A program made the translations under genes and the position numbers. Below the pieces are notes generated by a model that was given only the letters and a program-made list of their open reading frames with translations, did not search any database and was not told the DNA's origin. A DNA stretch of 64,000 nt, from assembly GCF_910577345.1 (NCBI RefSeq), contig NZ_CAJTMT010000016.1, positions 3,143 to 67,142 on the forward strand. The letters run 5' to 3'. Of the stretch, positions 44,352 through 53,627 are shown piece by piece. How positions within the stretch are numbered: position 1 is the first letter of the stretch; every line of letters starts with the position of its first letter. The stretch is from an uncultured Duncaniella sp. (GTDB lineage: Bacteria; Bacteroidota; Bacteroidia; Bacteroidales; Muribaculaceae).

Positions 44352-44462
44352 AGGGGTACATAAATTCAGAAATAACAAAAATAACAGACCATGCTTTAGC
44401 GGTTTGTTTTTCTAACCGAAGTATGGTCTGTTATTTTTGTTATTTCTGAATTTATGTACCCT
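44352..44462. repeat. Dispersed intergenic hairpin element (copy d)
   Basis: GGGTACATAAATTCAGAAAT continuing to AACAGACCAT is reverse-complemented exactly at 44423-44462, about 40 bp of pairing. It fills the space between the symporter and the hexomutase (same strand). Confidence 0.88.
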
Positions 44463-44500
44463 TGAATATTATAACAGGGATATTCAGATGGTGTTGAGCT

Positions 44501-46252
44501 TTATGCGATGCCGAGATCTTTCTTGAGGGCTTCGATCTTCTCGTCGGCGAGTTTGCCACACTTGTCGTAGTCCTCAACCTTCTCCATGGGAACTTTGACT
44601 TCCATGTAGAACTTGATCTTAGGCTCTGTTCCCGAAGGACGTACAGAAACCTTCGAACCATCCTCTGTGAAGTACTGGAGCACGTTTGAAGTGCAGGGGA
44701 AGTCGAGTTTCTCCTTGGTGTTGGTGTCGACATTGATGAGGTCGAGCGAGCCGTAGTCCTTGATGGTCTTGACGGGGCTTCCTGCGAGTGACTTGGGAGG
44801 ATTCTCGCGGAACTGCTTCATCATGGCCTGAATTTCTTCAGCGCCGGTCTTGCCGGGACGTACCACAGACACACCTACTTCATGGCTGAAGCCATATTTC
44901 AGATAGATGTCGGCGAGCATACCCTGGAAGTCCATACCCTTGTCCTTTGCCCATGCGCAAGCCTCGGCCATGAGTGAGCAGGCAGAAACTGCGTCCTTGT
45001 CGCGGACGAAGGTTTCGGCGAGGAAGCCGTAGCTTTCTTCACCGCCACCGAGGTAACGGAGCACGTCTTCGTTGTCGCGCATCACGGCTGCAATCCACTT
45101 GAAGCCGGTGTAGCAGTCATAGAGACGGACACCCATTGCGTCGCAGATAGCCTTGATGGTCTCTGTGGTCACGATGGTCTTAACGGCAAACTCGTTGCCT
45201 TTGAGGAGGCCGAGTTCCTTGTTGCGGGTGATGATGTAGTTGAGAAGAATCATCACAATCTGGTTGCCGTTGAGGAGCACATATTCACCGCTGTTGTCAC
45301 GGATGACGCAACCGATACGGTCAGCATCGGGGTCGGAGGCCATGACGATGTCGGCGTTCACTTCCTTGGCCTTTGCGATAGCCATTGCCATTGCCGAAGG
45401 AACTTCGGGGTTGGGCGACTCGACAGTGGGGAATTCTCCGCTGGGGACATCCTGCTCGGGAACGTGGATGATGTTGGTGAAGCCGAAGTTGCGGAGCGAG
45501 TCAGGAATCAGCTCAACGCCTGTACCGTGAATCGGGGTGTAGACAATCTTGAGGTCCTTGTGGCGCTCGATGACATCGGGGCTGAGTGAAAGACCTTTGA
45601 TTTTCTCGAGGTAAACCTTGTCGACATCTGCACCGATAATCTGGATTTTTGACTTGTCGCCTTCAAACTTGATGTCCTTCACGCTCTTGATGCGGTTGAC
45701 ATGGTCGATGATGTTGACATCGTGGGGGGCGATGATCTGTGCGCCGTCTTCCCAGTAAGCCTTGTAACCGTTGTAGATTTTGGGGTTGTGGGAGGCAGTG
45801 ATGTTAACACCGCTCTGGCAACCGAAGTGACGGATGGCGAACGAAAGTTCGGGAGTGGGGCGGAAGCTGTCGAAAAGATATACCTTGATGCCGTTGGCCG
45901 AGAAGATGTCGGCAACGATTTCAGCAAATTTGCGTGAGTTGTTGCGCACGTCGTGGCCTACTGCTACGCTGATTTCGGGAAGATCCTTGAAGGCTTCCTT
46001 GAGGTAGTTTGCGAGACCCTGGGTGGCTGCACCCACTGTATAGATGTTCATGCGGTTTGAACCTGCACCCATGATGCCGCGGAGACCGCCTGTTCCGAAT
46101 TCGAGGTCCTTGTAGAAACTTTCGATAAGTTCGGTCTTGTCGTCAGCGTCAAGCATACGCTTCACTTCGGTGCGGGTTTCTTCATCGTAACCGTCACCCA
46201 GCCAAACCTGTGCCTTGGCGGTGACTTCTTTCAATAACTGTTCGTTTTCCAT
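44501..46252 (-). CDS. Phosphoglucomutase/phosphomannomutase
   Basis: A 583-residue alpha-D-phosphohexomutase interconverting hexose 1- and 6-phosphates. The phosphoserine loop is VNITASHNPKIYNGYKAYW (Ser about 151), the Mg loop DPDADRIGC, the sugar loop GGEESYGF and the phosphate loop VRPSGTEPKIKFYM. The length fits the PgcA-like group common in Bacteroidota. It supplies glucose 1-phosphate that the glycogen genes at 58-63 kb would use. A long repeat region lies upstream. Confidence 0.92.
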   Translation of the reverse strand: MENEQLLKEVTAKAQVWLGDGYDEETRTEVKRMLDADDKTELIESFYKDLEFGTGGLRGIMGAGSNRMNIYTVGAATQGLANYLKEAFKDLPEISVAVGHDVRNNSRKFAEIVADIFSANGIKVYLFDSFRPTPELSFAIRHFGCQSGVNITASHNPKIYNGYKAYWEDGAQIIAPHDVNIIDHVNRIKSVKDIKFEGDKSKIQIIGADVDKVYLEKIKGLSLSPDVIERHKDLKIVYTPIHGTGVELIPDSLRNFGFTNIIHVPEQDVPSGEFPTVESPNPEVPSAMAMAIAKAKEVNADIVMASDPDADRIGCVIRDNSGEYVLLNGNQIVMILLNYIITRNKELGLLKGNEFAVKTIVTTETIKAICDAMGVRLYDCYTGFKWIAAVMRDNEDVLRYLGGGEESYGFLAETFVRDKDAVSACSLMAEACAWAKDKGMDFQGMLADIYLKYGFSHEVGVSVVRPGKTGAEEIQAMMKQFRENPPKSLAGSPVKTIKDYGSLDLINVDTNTKEKLDFPCTSNVLQYFTEDGSKVSVRPSGTEPKIKFYMEVKVPMEKVEDYDKCGKLADEKIEALKKDLGIA

Positions 46253-46491
46253 ATATTTTTAGGGGGTTAATTTTGTTTTTCTTTATCCGTCCGGATGCGG
46301 ACGGGGATGGTATCAGTATCGTAGATCTTAACTTAATGAAAAGATATAGGTCCGTTCAATAAATTAGAATTGTGATTAAGGCAAATTTACGGCCTTTTGT
46401 GGAAATAACAAAGAAATCGGGACAAAAATGTTAATTACCGGTCTAAAATAGGTTAATAAATTCGGAGATGGATACCGTAAGTTGTCGAGTC

Positions 46492-46690
46492 GGGGGAAGG
46501 GCACATAAAGACTTAGGGTCAGAAGTTACATAAGAAGACTTAAAGTCAGAAGTTACATAAAGACTTAAGGTCAGAAGTTACATAAGATTTTTATAATCCA
46601 TACGGCAACTACTCATCCATGCTGCGCATGAGATTCTGCCTTGGACTCTCTTATGTTTCTTCTGACCTTAAGTCTTTATGTGCCCTTCCC
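46492..46690. repeat. Dispersed intergenic hairpin element (copy e) with triplicated left arm
   Basis: The left arm (GGGCACATAAAGACTTAGGG then TCAGAAGTTACATAAG) is repeated in tandem about three times at 46492, 46535 and 46561, followed by about 60 bp and one right arm (46650-46690). Outer arms pair over about 40 bp. The 475-bp space between the hexomutase and the TlpA-like gene contains nothing else except the hexomutase leader. Confidence 0.85.
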
Positions 46691-46726
46691 TGAAAGTTGA
46701 GAGGGGCTTATTAAAATAGGTGACGA

Positions 46727-47758
46727 TTATTTTGCGGCTTTCATTGCATTGGCCACGGCTTCGCGGAGTTCATCGTTCTGCTTGTCGCGGCTGATGATTG
46801 TTCCATCAGGACCGAAGAGGATAATGCAGGGTATGCCCTGGATACCGTAGAGTTCGGTAGGGATGCTCTGTGCGTTGATGACATTCATCCAGGGAAGCTC
46901 GTGAGATTCGATGCCTTTGAGAGTGTCCTCAGGTTTGTCCCATACGGCAACGCCGATGACTTCGAGACCCTTGGGACCATATTCCTTGTAGAGATCCTTG
47001 ATGACGGCTGTCTGACGGATGCAGGGACCGCACCAGCTTGCCCAGAAGTCAACGAGTACATATTTGCCCTTGCCGACATGGTCGCTCAGACGGAAAGTAG
47101 AGTCGTTGTAGGTGACTTCGAAGTCCTTGAACATCTTTCCTTCCGATGTCTCGGCCTGATTCACGAATGCCTGACGCATTTTCTGGATGCGCTGGTATTC
47201 GCCGAGTGAGGGATGGGCTGCGATGGCCGAGTCGAGACCGGCGAGGTCGAGGTTGCGTGCGGGACCATAGAGGAAGTAGTAGTAACCGAGAGCATTGTCG
47301 ATGTTTTCGTCCATGAGTTTCTTCTCGGCGTCGTTGATGCGGGTCTGGAATTCCTCGTAGCGGGCCTGCTGGAGCGAATCGGGGAGTTCGCGGAACTCTT
47401 TGATTGCGTCCATGCGCATTGTCCAGTATTCATCGTTCTTGGCGTTGAGTTCGCCACCCTTCACGCCTTCTTCGCTGACATTGATCGAGTCTGCTTCAAG
47501 GTAGAGGCTGCCTACGCCTGTTCCGTCAACGGAAATGGCAACGTAGCGGGGCTTTGCGACTTCGCCCTCGAAGACTGCAACGCCGTTGGAAATCATGGCG
47601 CTGTCGAGCTTGTCCTCGGTGTCGAAGTCGATGATGTAGGCCATCTTGTCGTTCATGGCGTCGCCTGCATTGAGGGTGACTACATAGTTCTGCTTCGGAC
47701 CTTGAGAGCATGATGCGAGCATCAGAAGTCCTGCGGCATAAAATAATGATCGGTTCAT
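46727..47758 (-). CDS. TlpA-like thioredoxin lipoprotein
   Basis: A 343-residue lipoprotein (lipobox LASC, Cys17) with an N-terminal DUF4369-like beta domain, a helical middle and a C-terminal TlpA/ResA thioredoxin domain. The redox motif is FWASWCGPCIRQ. A cis-Pro region is GIPCIILFGPDG. It likely reduces periplasmic disulfides. It is transcribed alone from a minus-strand TACCTTTG (47838-47845). Confidence 0.88.
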   Translation of the reverse strand: MNRSLFYAAGLLMLASCSQGPKQNYVVTLNAGDAMNDKMAYIIDFDTEDKLDSAMISNGVAVFEGEVAKPRYVAISVDGTGVGSLYLEADSINVSEEGVKGGELNAKNDEYWTMRMDAIKEFRELPDSLQQARYEEFQTRINDAEKKLMDENIDNALGYYYFLYGPARNLDLAGLDSAIAAHPSLGEYQRIQKMRQAFVNQAETSEGKMFKDFEVTYNDSTFRLSDHVGKGKYVLVDFWASWCGPCIRQTAVIKDLYKEYGPKGLEVIGVAVWDKPEDTLKGIESHELPWMNVINAQSIPTELYGIQGIPCIILFGPDGTIISRDKQNDELREAVANAMKAAK

Positions 47759-47905
47759 TGTATCTAAGTGTTTTGTTAAATGATTAAATTTCAAATGATA
47801 AGTTTGTTTGCGGAATAGCTCATGGCTGTTCCGCTTGCAAAGGTAACGCTTTATTCCAATACCATAAAATTATCCAAAGTGTTAAAGAACAGCAAATTTT
47901 TTTGA

Positions 47906-47934
47906 TTGCTGAGAAAAAATAATCCGTATATTTG
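47906..47934 (+). promoter_or_regulatory. Promoter of the DUF4492-cydAB operon
   Basis: TTG (47906-47908; TTTG at 47901 is an alternative) and TATATTTG (47927-47934) with an 18-bp spacer. A leader of about 110 nt follows. Confidence 0.55.
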
Positions 47935-48052
47935 CCGTCTACTACCTACTTTCGGCCTTGCAGAGCGTTGTAGTCAATGACGGCCCTCTGCTTCCGGCCG
48001 CTACATTCAATCATAACAAATACCTTACAGCATCTCAAAATTTACCATCCGG

Positions 48053-48310
48053 ATGGGAAAAGGAACTGAAAAATTTTCGCAGCGACCGTCATCTTTTCTG
48101 CCCTCGTGGCCGGGAAGGGTGGTGAGGTTCTATATCGACGGTTTCAAGTCGATGACTGTGGGCCGTAAGCTGTGGATGCTGATACTGATAAAGCTGTTCA
48201 TTCTCTTCTTCGTGTTCAAGCTTTTCTTTTTCCCCGACATACTCCAACGTGACTACGACAATGATGCGGAGAGGGCGGAAGCCGTGCGCAGCTCCCTCAT
48301 CAACCGCTGA
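48053..48310 (+). CDS. DUF4492 small membrane protein, cytochrome bd-associated
   Basis: An 85-residue protein with one transmembrane helix (LILIKLFILFFVFKLFFF, about 43-60) between basic segments. DUF4492 proteins are encoded directly upstream of cydA in Bacteroidota and are likely small accessory subunits, comparable in position to CydX, though unrelated in sequence. That role is inferred from context. Confidence 0.85.
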   Translation: MGKGTEKFSQRPSSFLPSWPGRVVRFYIDGFKSMTVGRKLWMLILIKLFILFFVFKLFFFPDILQRDYDNDAERAEAVRSSLINR

Positions 48311-48461
48311 ATTCTCACTGTTCAAACATTTGAATATACATGCATTAATAAATCATAGACTCTCCGAATAATATCCTCTTCTCCCGATTTTTTCTCCTCA
48401 CGTTTCCGATTACTCACAAATCCGATAATTCTTAACTTATCACACATTACTTAGTTTATTT

Positions 48462-50018
48462 ATGGATGATTTAATGACCGTAGTCGACTGGTCGCGATGG
48501 CAGTTTGCCCTCACAGCCATGTATCACTGGCTCTTCGTGCCGCTCACGCTCGGACTGAGTGTGATTGTCGGCATCATGGAGACAATCTATTACCGTACGA
48601 GAAATGAAAAATGGCTCCGCACCACGAAATTCTGGATGACCCTCTTCGGCATCAATTTTGCAATGGGTGTGGCCACAGGTATCATTCTTGAATTTGAGTT
48701 CGGAACCAACTGGTCGAACTACAGTTGGTTTGTCGGCGACATCTTCGGCGCTCCGCTTGCCATCGAGGGCTTGCTTGCGTTCTTCATGGAGGCGACTTTC
48801 ATCGCTGTCATGTTCTTCGGCTGGAAGAAGGTCAGCCCCGGTTTCCACCTTGCCTCCACATGGCTCACCGCTCTCGGCGCCTCTATCTCGGCCCTCTGGA
48901 TTCTCATAGCCAATGCGTGGATGCAGTATCCCGTCGGCATGGAATTCGATCCCGGTCAGATGCGCAACATCATGGACAATTTCTGGGATGTGGTGCTCTC
49001 GCCGGTGGCAATCAACAAGTTCTTCCACGCTGTGTTTGACGGCTGGGTGGTCGGAGCAGTGTTCGTCTGCGGTGTCAGCGCATGGTATCTCATGAAAAAA
49101 CGCCGTCAGGAATTCGCCATGGATTCCATCCGTATTGCCGGATGGGTCGGTCTTGTCGGTATCGTCATGACCCTCTGGACAGGTGACGGTTCTGCCGTTC
49201 AGGTTGCCAAGGTGCAGCCCATGAAGCTTGCGGCCATGGAAGGTCTCTACAACGGTAAGGTAGGGCAGGAGCTCGTCGGAGTTGCGATCCTCAATCCGTC
49301 GAAGGAACGCACTGATGATTCCGATCCGTTCCTCTTCGACATCTCGATTCCATACGGTCTTTCAATCCTTGCGAACCATGACCCCAACACTTTCGTGCCG
49401 GGCATCAATGATCTCATCAATGGTATCGCCCTCACTCCGGAAGGGGACACAATCCGCACTGATTCCTACGCCGAACGCATCGCTATCGGCAAACGTGCCC
49501 ACGAGGCTCTCCGCGAGTTTGACCGTGCGATGGCCAACGGTGATGATAAGGCTATGGCCGAGGCCCGTGCCAAACTCAAGGAGGATTACCGCTATTTCGG
49601 CTATGGCTATCTCGACAATCCCGACGAGGCTATCCCCCCTGTAGCTGTCACTTTCTATTCTTTCCGTATCATGGTCATGGCCGGAGGCTATCTGCTTCTG
49701 TTCTTCCTCGTGGCTGTCTTCACAATGGGCCGCCGTTCGCGCCTGTGGCAACAGCGTTGGTGGCAATGGGTGGCCATGCTTACCATCCCGGTGGTATGGA
49801 TCTGCTCGGAAGCCGGATGGATCACCGCCGAAGTGGGTCGTCAGCCCTGGATTATCGAGGGGCTTATGCCTAACCGTGCTGCCATCTCCGCCATCTCCGC
49901 ATCGACTGTCCAGTTGACATTCTGGATGTTTGCCGCCGTATTCACCGCGCTGCTTGTGGCTGAGATTACAATCATGATAAACCAGATCCGGAACGGTTCG
50001 GACAACAACGAGTATTAA
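48462..50018 (+). CDS. cydA: Cytochrome bd ubiquinol oxidase subunit I
   Basis: A 518-residue polytopic subunit carrying hemes b558, b595 and d. MYHWLFVPLTLGLS holds the first heme His, KFFHAVFDGWVVG the second, and the quinol loop precedes GRQPWIIEGLMPNRAAIS. It oxidises quinol and reduces oxygen to water with high affinity, letting an anaerobe tolerate nanomolar oxygen. cydB follows after 28 bp. Confidence 0.96.
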   Translation: MDDLMTVVDWSRWQFALTAMYHWLFVPLTLGLSVIVGIMETIYYRTRNEKWLRTTKFWMTLFGINFAMGVATGIILEFEFGTNWSNYSWFVGDIFGAPLAIEGLLAFFMEATFIAVMFFGWKKVSPGFHLASTWLTALGASISALWILIANAWMQYPVGMEFDPGQMRNIMDNFWDVVLSPVAINKFFHAVFDGWVVGAVFVCGVSAWYLMKKRRQEFAMDSIRIAGWVGLVGIVMTLWTGDGSAVQVAKVQPMKLAAMEGLYNGKVGQELVGVAILNPSKERTDDSDPFLFDISIPYGLSILANHDPNTFVPGINDLINGIALTPEGDTIRTDSYAERIAIGKRAHEALREFDRAMANGDDKAMAEARAKLKEDYRYFGYGYLDNPDEAIPPVAVTFYSFRIMVMAGGYLLLFFLVAVFTMGRRSRLWQQRWWQWVAMLTIPVVWICSEAGWITAEVGRQPWIIEGLMPNRAAISAISASTVQLTFWMFAAVFTALLVAEITIMINQIRNGSDNNEY

Positions 50019-50046
50019 CCACCCTCAAAAACATCATACTTCAATT

Positions 50047-51174
50047 ATGGAACTTGAATCCTTACAGATATATTGGTGGCTGCTGATCTCAGTGCTCGGT
50101 GCCATCCTTGTGTTCCTCCTCTTTGTGCAGGGTGGACAGACTTTCCTTCTCGGTGTCAATGACAGTTCGGAGGCATCACGGCGCATGATAAGCTCATTCG
50201 GCCATAAGTGGGAGCTTTCGTTCACGACACTTGTCGTGTTCGGCGGTGCGTTTTTTGCCTCTTTCCCGCTATTTTATTCCACGAGCTTCGGCGGAGCCTA
50301 TTGGCTTTGGATGCTCATTCTCATCAGTTTCGTGCTTCAGGCGGTGAGCTATGAGTTTCGTGCTAAAAAGGGAAATATTTTCGGAACGCGTACCTACGAC
50401 ACTTTCCTCTTTCTCAACGGTAGCGTCGGTTGCATCCTTTTGGGTGTGGCTGTGGCCATGTTCTTCTTCGGTGCTGAGTTTACGGTTGCAAAAGGCAACA
50501 TCCTCGATGCGTCTGCTCCCGTGATTTCCACATGGGCACCTTCCCACGGTTTCGAAGCCATCTTCTACTGGAAGAATCTTGTGCTTGGATTTGCAGTACT
50601 CTTCCTTGCGCGCACTCAGGCCGCTCTCTATCTGATGAACAACAATCCGCAGGATGACGACTTCTTCCGTGCCAACCGCAGGCGAGTGCTTGTGAACGCT
50701 GTCATCTTCCTCGTGTTCTTCCTCCTGTTTGTCGGGCTTGTATTGACCACAGATTCGCTTGAGACCACATACGATGGCAGCATCGACGGTCGTCAGAGTC
50801 AGTTTGCAGTGCGCGAGTTCAAATATTTCTTCAATCTCATCGAGCTTCCGTGGGCGCTCGTCTCCTTCCTCATCGGTGTCGTCATGGTACTCTATGGCAT
50901 CATCCGTTCGGCTTTTGCAAAGCATTGGACATGCGGAATCTGGTGGAGCGGTATAGGAACAGTCCTTGTCGTGCTTGCGCTTTTCTGGATTGCAGGCTAC
51001 AACAACACACCCTACTATCCCTCGCTGACTGACCCCGCATCGTCATTGACTATCTTCAACAGCTCGTCGAGCCTCTTCACGCTCACTTGCATGAGCTGGG
51101 TTTCGGTCATCATTCCCTTCGTCCTTGCCTATATCGTCTATGCATGGTATTCGATGGACCGAAAGCATAACTGA
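50047..51174 (+). CDS. cydB: Cytochrome bd ubiquinol oxidase subunit II
   Basis: A 375-residue polytopic subunit with about eight helices that stabilises CydA. The start LQIYWWLLISVLGAILVFLLFVQGGQT and DDDFFRANRRR are typical. It is the last gene of the DUF4492-cydA-cydB operon. Confidence 0.95.
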   Translation: MELESLQIYWWLLISVLGAILVFLLFVQGGQTFLLGVNDSSEASRRMISSFGHKWELSFTTLVVFGGAFFASFPLFYSTSFGGAYWLWMLILISFVLQAVSYEFRAKKGNIFGTRTYDTFLFLNGSVGCILLGVAVAMFFFGAEFTVAKGNILDASAPVISTWAPSHGFEAIFYWKNLVLGFAVLFLARTQAALYLMNNNPQDDDFFRANRRRVLVNAVIFLVFFLLFVGLVLTTDSLETTYDGSIDGRQSQFAVREFKYFFNLIELPWALVSFLIGVVMVLYGIIRSAFAKHWTCGIWWSGIGTVLVVLALFWIAGYNNTPYYPSLTDPASSLTIFNSSSSLFTLTCMSWVSVIIPFVLAYIVYAWYSMDRKHN

Positions 51175-51203
51175 CTTGAAAGGTACATAAATTCATAATC
51201 ATA

Positions 51204-51262
51204 CAGAAACGACAGACTCCACAGTGTGGCATTTGGTGCCGGCTGTGGAGTCTGTTGTTTCT
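51204..51262. repeat. Hairpin element 3' of cydB (copy f)
   Basis: AGAAACGACAGACTCCACAG and CTGTGGAGTCTGTTGTTTCT pair over 20 bp with one mismatch around a 19-base loop. It is preceded by AGGTACATAAATTCAT, the outer word of the dispersed family, and is followed by a T-rich stretch. It could act as the operon terminator. Confidence 0.75.
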
Positions 51263-51326
51263 ATCTTTTATAATTACTTACTTTGACAATGGGGCCTATA
51301 GGAGGTAAAACCGGTTGACTGTTTAA

Positions 51327-51358
51327 TTTGTTTTTGTATTACAAATGTATTAATTTTG
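51327..51358 (+). promoter_or_regulatory. Promoter of the RHH/YafQ module
   Basis: TTTG (51327-51330), a 20-bp spacer and TAATTTTG (51351-51358). GTATTACAAATGTATTA within it is an imperfect palindrome, suitable as the antitoxin operator. Confidence 0.6.
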
Positions 51359-51376
51359 CACACAAACAAAATCATT

Positions 51377-51628
51377 ATGGATATAGCAATACAAAAGAAA
51401 GCCCAGAGTTTCCGTCTGCCAGTGGATCTGATAGAGCGGTTGAAACAGATGGCAAAGAAGCAAAACCGCAGTCTCAATAATTTTGTGGAGTGTGCGCTGC
51501 TGGATTTGGCTTACAGAGAGCCGAATGCCGAAACGCGTGCTGCAATAGAAGATGCAAAGGCCGGAAAATATGAGGGCACTCTTGATGTGTCGAGTGTCGA
51601 GGCAATGTATAAGTCGATGGGCTTATGA
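51377..51628 (+). CDS. Ribbon-helix-helix antitoxin
   Basis: An 83-residue protein with an N-terminal RHH domain (SFRLPVDLIERLKQMAKKQNRSLNNFVE) and a toxin-binding tail (AAIEDAKAGKYEGTLDVSSVEAMYKSMGL). It would repress its own promoter and neutralise the YafQ-type toxin encoded next, whose start overlaps by 4 bp. ATG 51377 is chosen because the longer frame begins on the -7 box. Confidence 0.85.
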   Translation: MDIAIQKKAQSFRLPVDLIERLKQMAKKQNRSLNNFVECALLDLAYREPNAETRAAIEDAKAGKYEGTLDVSSVEAMYKSMGL

Positions 51629-51897
51629 AAATACTTCGTTTCTCTTCTCAATATAAGAAGGATGCCAAAAGATTCCGCAATCAACCCAAGAAGATGGAGA
51701 AAGTGGCGCGCATCCTCCAGATGTTGCGTGATGAAATTCCAATCCCCGAAATCTATAATCCTCATTTCTTGACAGGTAATTACAAAGGCTGCATGGAGTG
51801 CCATGTCGAAGGTGATTTCTTGTTGATATGGATAGATGAGGATGAGGATCAGATAGGGGTTCTTCGTCTTGGTTCCCATTCCGAATTGTTCGGTTGA
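51625..51897 (+). CDS. YafQ/RelE-family mRNA interferase toxin
   Basis: A 90-residue toxin beginning MKILRFSSQYKKDAKRFRNQ. The family residues HFLTGNYKGCMECHVEGDFLLIW and the C-terminal LRLGSHSELFG (with the final catalytic His) are present. It cleaves mRNA on the ribosome in relatives. It is translationally coupled to its antitoxin. Confidence 0.88.
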   Translation: MKILRFSSQYKKDAKRFRNQPKKMEKVARILQMLRDEIPIPEIYNPHFLTGNYKGCMECHVEGDFLLIWIDEDEDQIGVLRLGSHSELFG

Positions 51898-51923
51898 TGG
51901 GAATTGGTAAAAGATAAAAACAA

Positions 51924-51979
51924 ACAGACTTCACTGTCGGGATTGAATTTTTCAGTCGGACAGTGAAGTCTGTTGGTTT
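51924..51979 (+). terminator. Intrinsic terminator of the toxin-antitoxin operon
   Basis: ACAGACTTCACTGTC and GACAGTGAAGTCTGT (51924-51973) form a perfect 15-bp stem, followed by TGGTTTTA. Confidence 0.75.
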
Positions 51980-51984
51980 TATGG

Positions 51985-52068
51985 GGGAATAGGGCTAATA
52001 AGGCTAATAGGACTAATAAGCCTAATAGGGCAAATAAGCCTAATAGGGCGGATAGGGCTAATAGGGAT
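51985..52068. repeat. 9-bp tandem array (CTAATAGGG type)
   Basis: About nine units such as CTAATAAGG, CTAATAGGA, CTAATAAGC, CTAATAGGG, CAAATAAGC and CGGATAGGG in a row. These are the same words as the inverted array at 25581 but present in one orientation only. It lies between the convergent toxin and aminopeptidase genes. Confidence 0.85.
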
Positions 52069-52075
52069 GACTATT

Positions 52076-53374
52076 TCAGAGGTCGAAGAAGGTTTTGAAG
52101 GCGCGGATGGTGTAGGCGTGGTCTTTTGTGGCCATTGTTTCGCGGACGGAGTGCATCCCCCAGATGGCTTCGCCCATGTCCACTCCGCGGAGGTCGATCT
52201 GCGAGGTGAGGATGTTGCCGAGTGTGGAACCGCCGAGGACGTCGCTGTGGTTTACAAAATACTGACACGGAACGCCAGCCTTTTCGCAGATGCTCTTGAA
52301 AATGGCTGCCGATTCTGCATCGGTCATGTATTTGCAGTTGGCATTTATTTTGATGGCCGGACCGCCGCCGACAACCGGATGGTTGGTCGGGTCATACTTT
52401 TCGGGATAGTTGGGATGGAAGGCATGGGCATTGTCGGCCGAAACCATGAACGATGCGTCAATGCCGCGCAGATATTCCTCCTCGCCGCCGCCAAGACAGC
52501 CGACGATTCTGCGGAGGAGCTGCATGAGCACAGGAGAGGCTGCACCCTGCTTTGTCCCTGAGCCGGTCTCCTCATTGTCGAAGATGGCCATCACGCGGGT
52601 CTGTTTTGTCGATGAGGTTTCGAGGAGGGCCGTCATGGCACCGTGGACCATGCTGAGGTCGTCGAGGCGGCCTGAGGTCAGGAATTCCTCGTTGAGTCCA
52701 ACGAGACAGGCAGGAGTGGTGTCGTAGAGCGAAAGGTCGAAATCGAGAATGTCCTCTATGCGGACACCGACAGCATCGGCGATGGTGCGGAGAAGGAGAT
52801 TGTCCTTCTCGGCAGCCTCCTTGACGATGGCAATGACAGGGAGCATATCTTTCTGCTTCGAAAGAGGGTTGCCCTCGTTGACCGCACGGTTGAAATGGAT
52901 GGCGAGATGGGGAATTGTGAGGAGCGGACGGTCGAATTTTACTATTTCAGTGCGCGGGTTGAGGGGATCATCGCTGCGGAGCACCACGCGTCCGGCAAGC
53001 GAGAGGGGACGGTCAAACCATGTATAGAGAATCGGGCCACCGTAGACCTCGACGTTGAGCTTCACGATGCCACCGTCGCTGAGCATCTCGGCGTTGGGCT
53101 TCACGCGCATACACGGAGAATCCGAATGTGCGGAAATGATTCGGAAACCTGCCTCCGGGCCTTCTGTAGTTACCACGAAAGCGAAGATTGCGCTTGAATT
53201 CTTGGTGATATAGTATTTGCCACCGGGTTTGAGGTCCCATTTGTCGCGAGGGTCGAGACGGGTGAATCCAGCTTCGTCGAGCTGTGTGCTGACAGTCTTG
53301 ACTGCCAGAAAGTTGACGGGGCTTTTGTCGAGGAACTCCATCAGGGAGCGCGCGATGACTTTTGTTTCTTCCAT
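52076..53374 (-). CDS. M18-family aspartyl aminopeptidase
   Basis: A 432-residue dinuclear zinc aminopeptidase. The metal ligand regions are RIISAHSDSPCMRV (His), FDNEETGSGTKQGA (Asp, Glu-Glu) and the C-terminal WGMHSVRETM. It removes N-terminal acidic residues from peptides in the cytoplasm. Length and layout match the family. Transcribed alone. Confidence 0.9.
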   Translation of the reverse strand: MEETKVIARSLMEFLDKSPVNFLAVKTVSTQLDEAGFTRLDPRDKWDLKPGGKYYITKNSSAIFAFVVTTEGPEAGFRIISAHSDSPCMRVKPNAEMLSDGGIVKLNVEVYGGPILYTWFDRPLSLAGRVVLRSDDPLNPRTEIVKFDRPLLTIPHLAIHFNRAVNEGNPLSKQKDMLPVIAIVKEAAEKDNLLLRTIADAVGVRIEDILDFDLSLYDTTPACLVGLNEEFLTSGRLDDLSMVHGAMTALLETSSTKQTRVMAIFDNEETGSGTKQGAASPVLMQLLRRIVGCLGGGEEEYLRGIDASFMVSADNAHAFHPNYPEKYDPTNHPVVGGGPAIKINANCKYMTDAESAAIFKSICEKAGVPCQYFVNHSDVLGGSTLGNILTSQIDLRGVDMGEAIWGMHSVRETMATKDHAYTIRAFKTFFDL

Positions 53375-53458
53375 AGGGGTGTTATGTTTTTGGTATTACG
53401 ATCAGCAGCAAAGATAAGTAAAAATCGGATAATTGAGAAATTAAAGATATTGGTAAGG

Positions 53459-53574
53459 AGATACAGAAGCCCAAAAGAGCACAAGAAACAAAAGAATAAA
53501 GTTTTCTGTAAGATTGAATGTTATCTTCAGATTCTTTATTCTTCTGTTTCTTATACTCTTTTGTGCGTTTGTAT
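53459..53574. repeat. Dispersed intergenic hairpin element (copy g)
   Basis: The left arm from ATACAGAAGCCCAAAAGAGC (53461-53501) and the right arm 53534-53574 pair at about 36 of 41 positions. It lies in the space between the RsiV-like lipoprotein gene and the aminopeptidase gene (both minus). Confidence 0.8.
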
Positions 53575-53627
53575 CGAAAAAACGGAATCTACGATACAGC
53601 GTCTCTTATACTTATTATATTATATGG

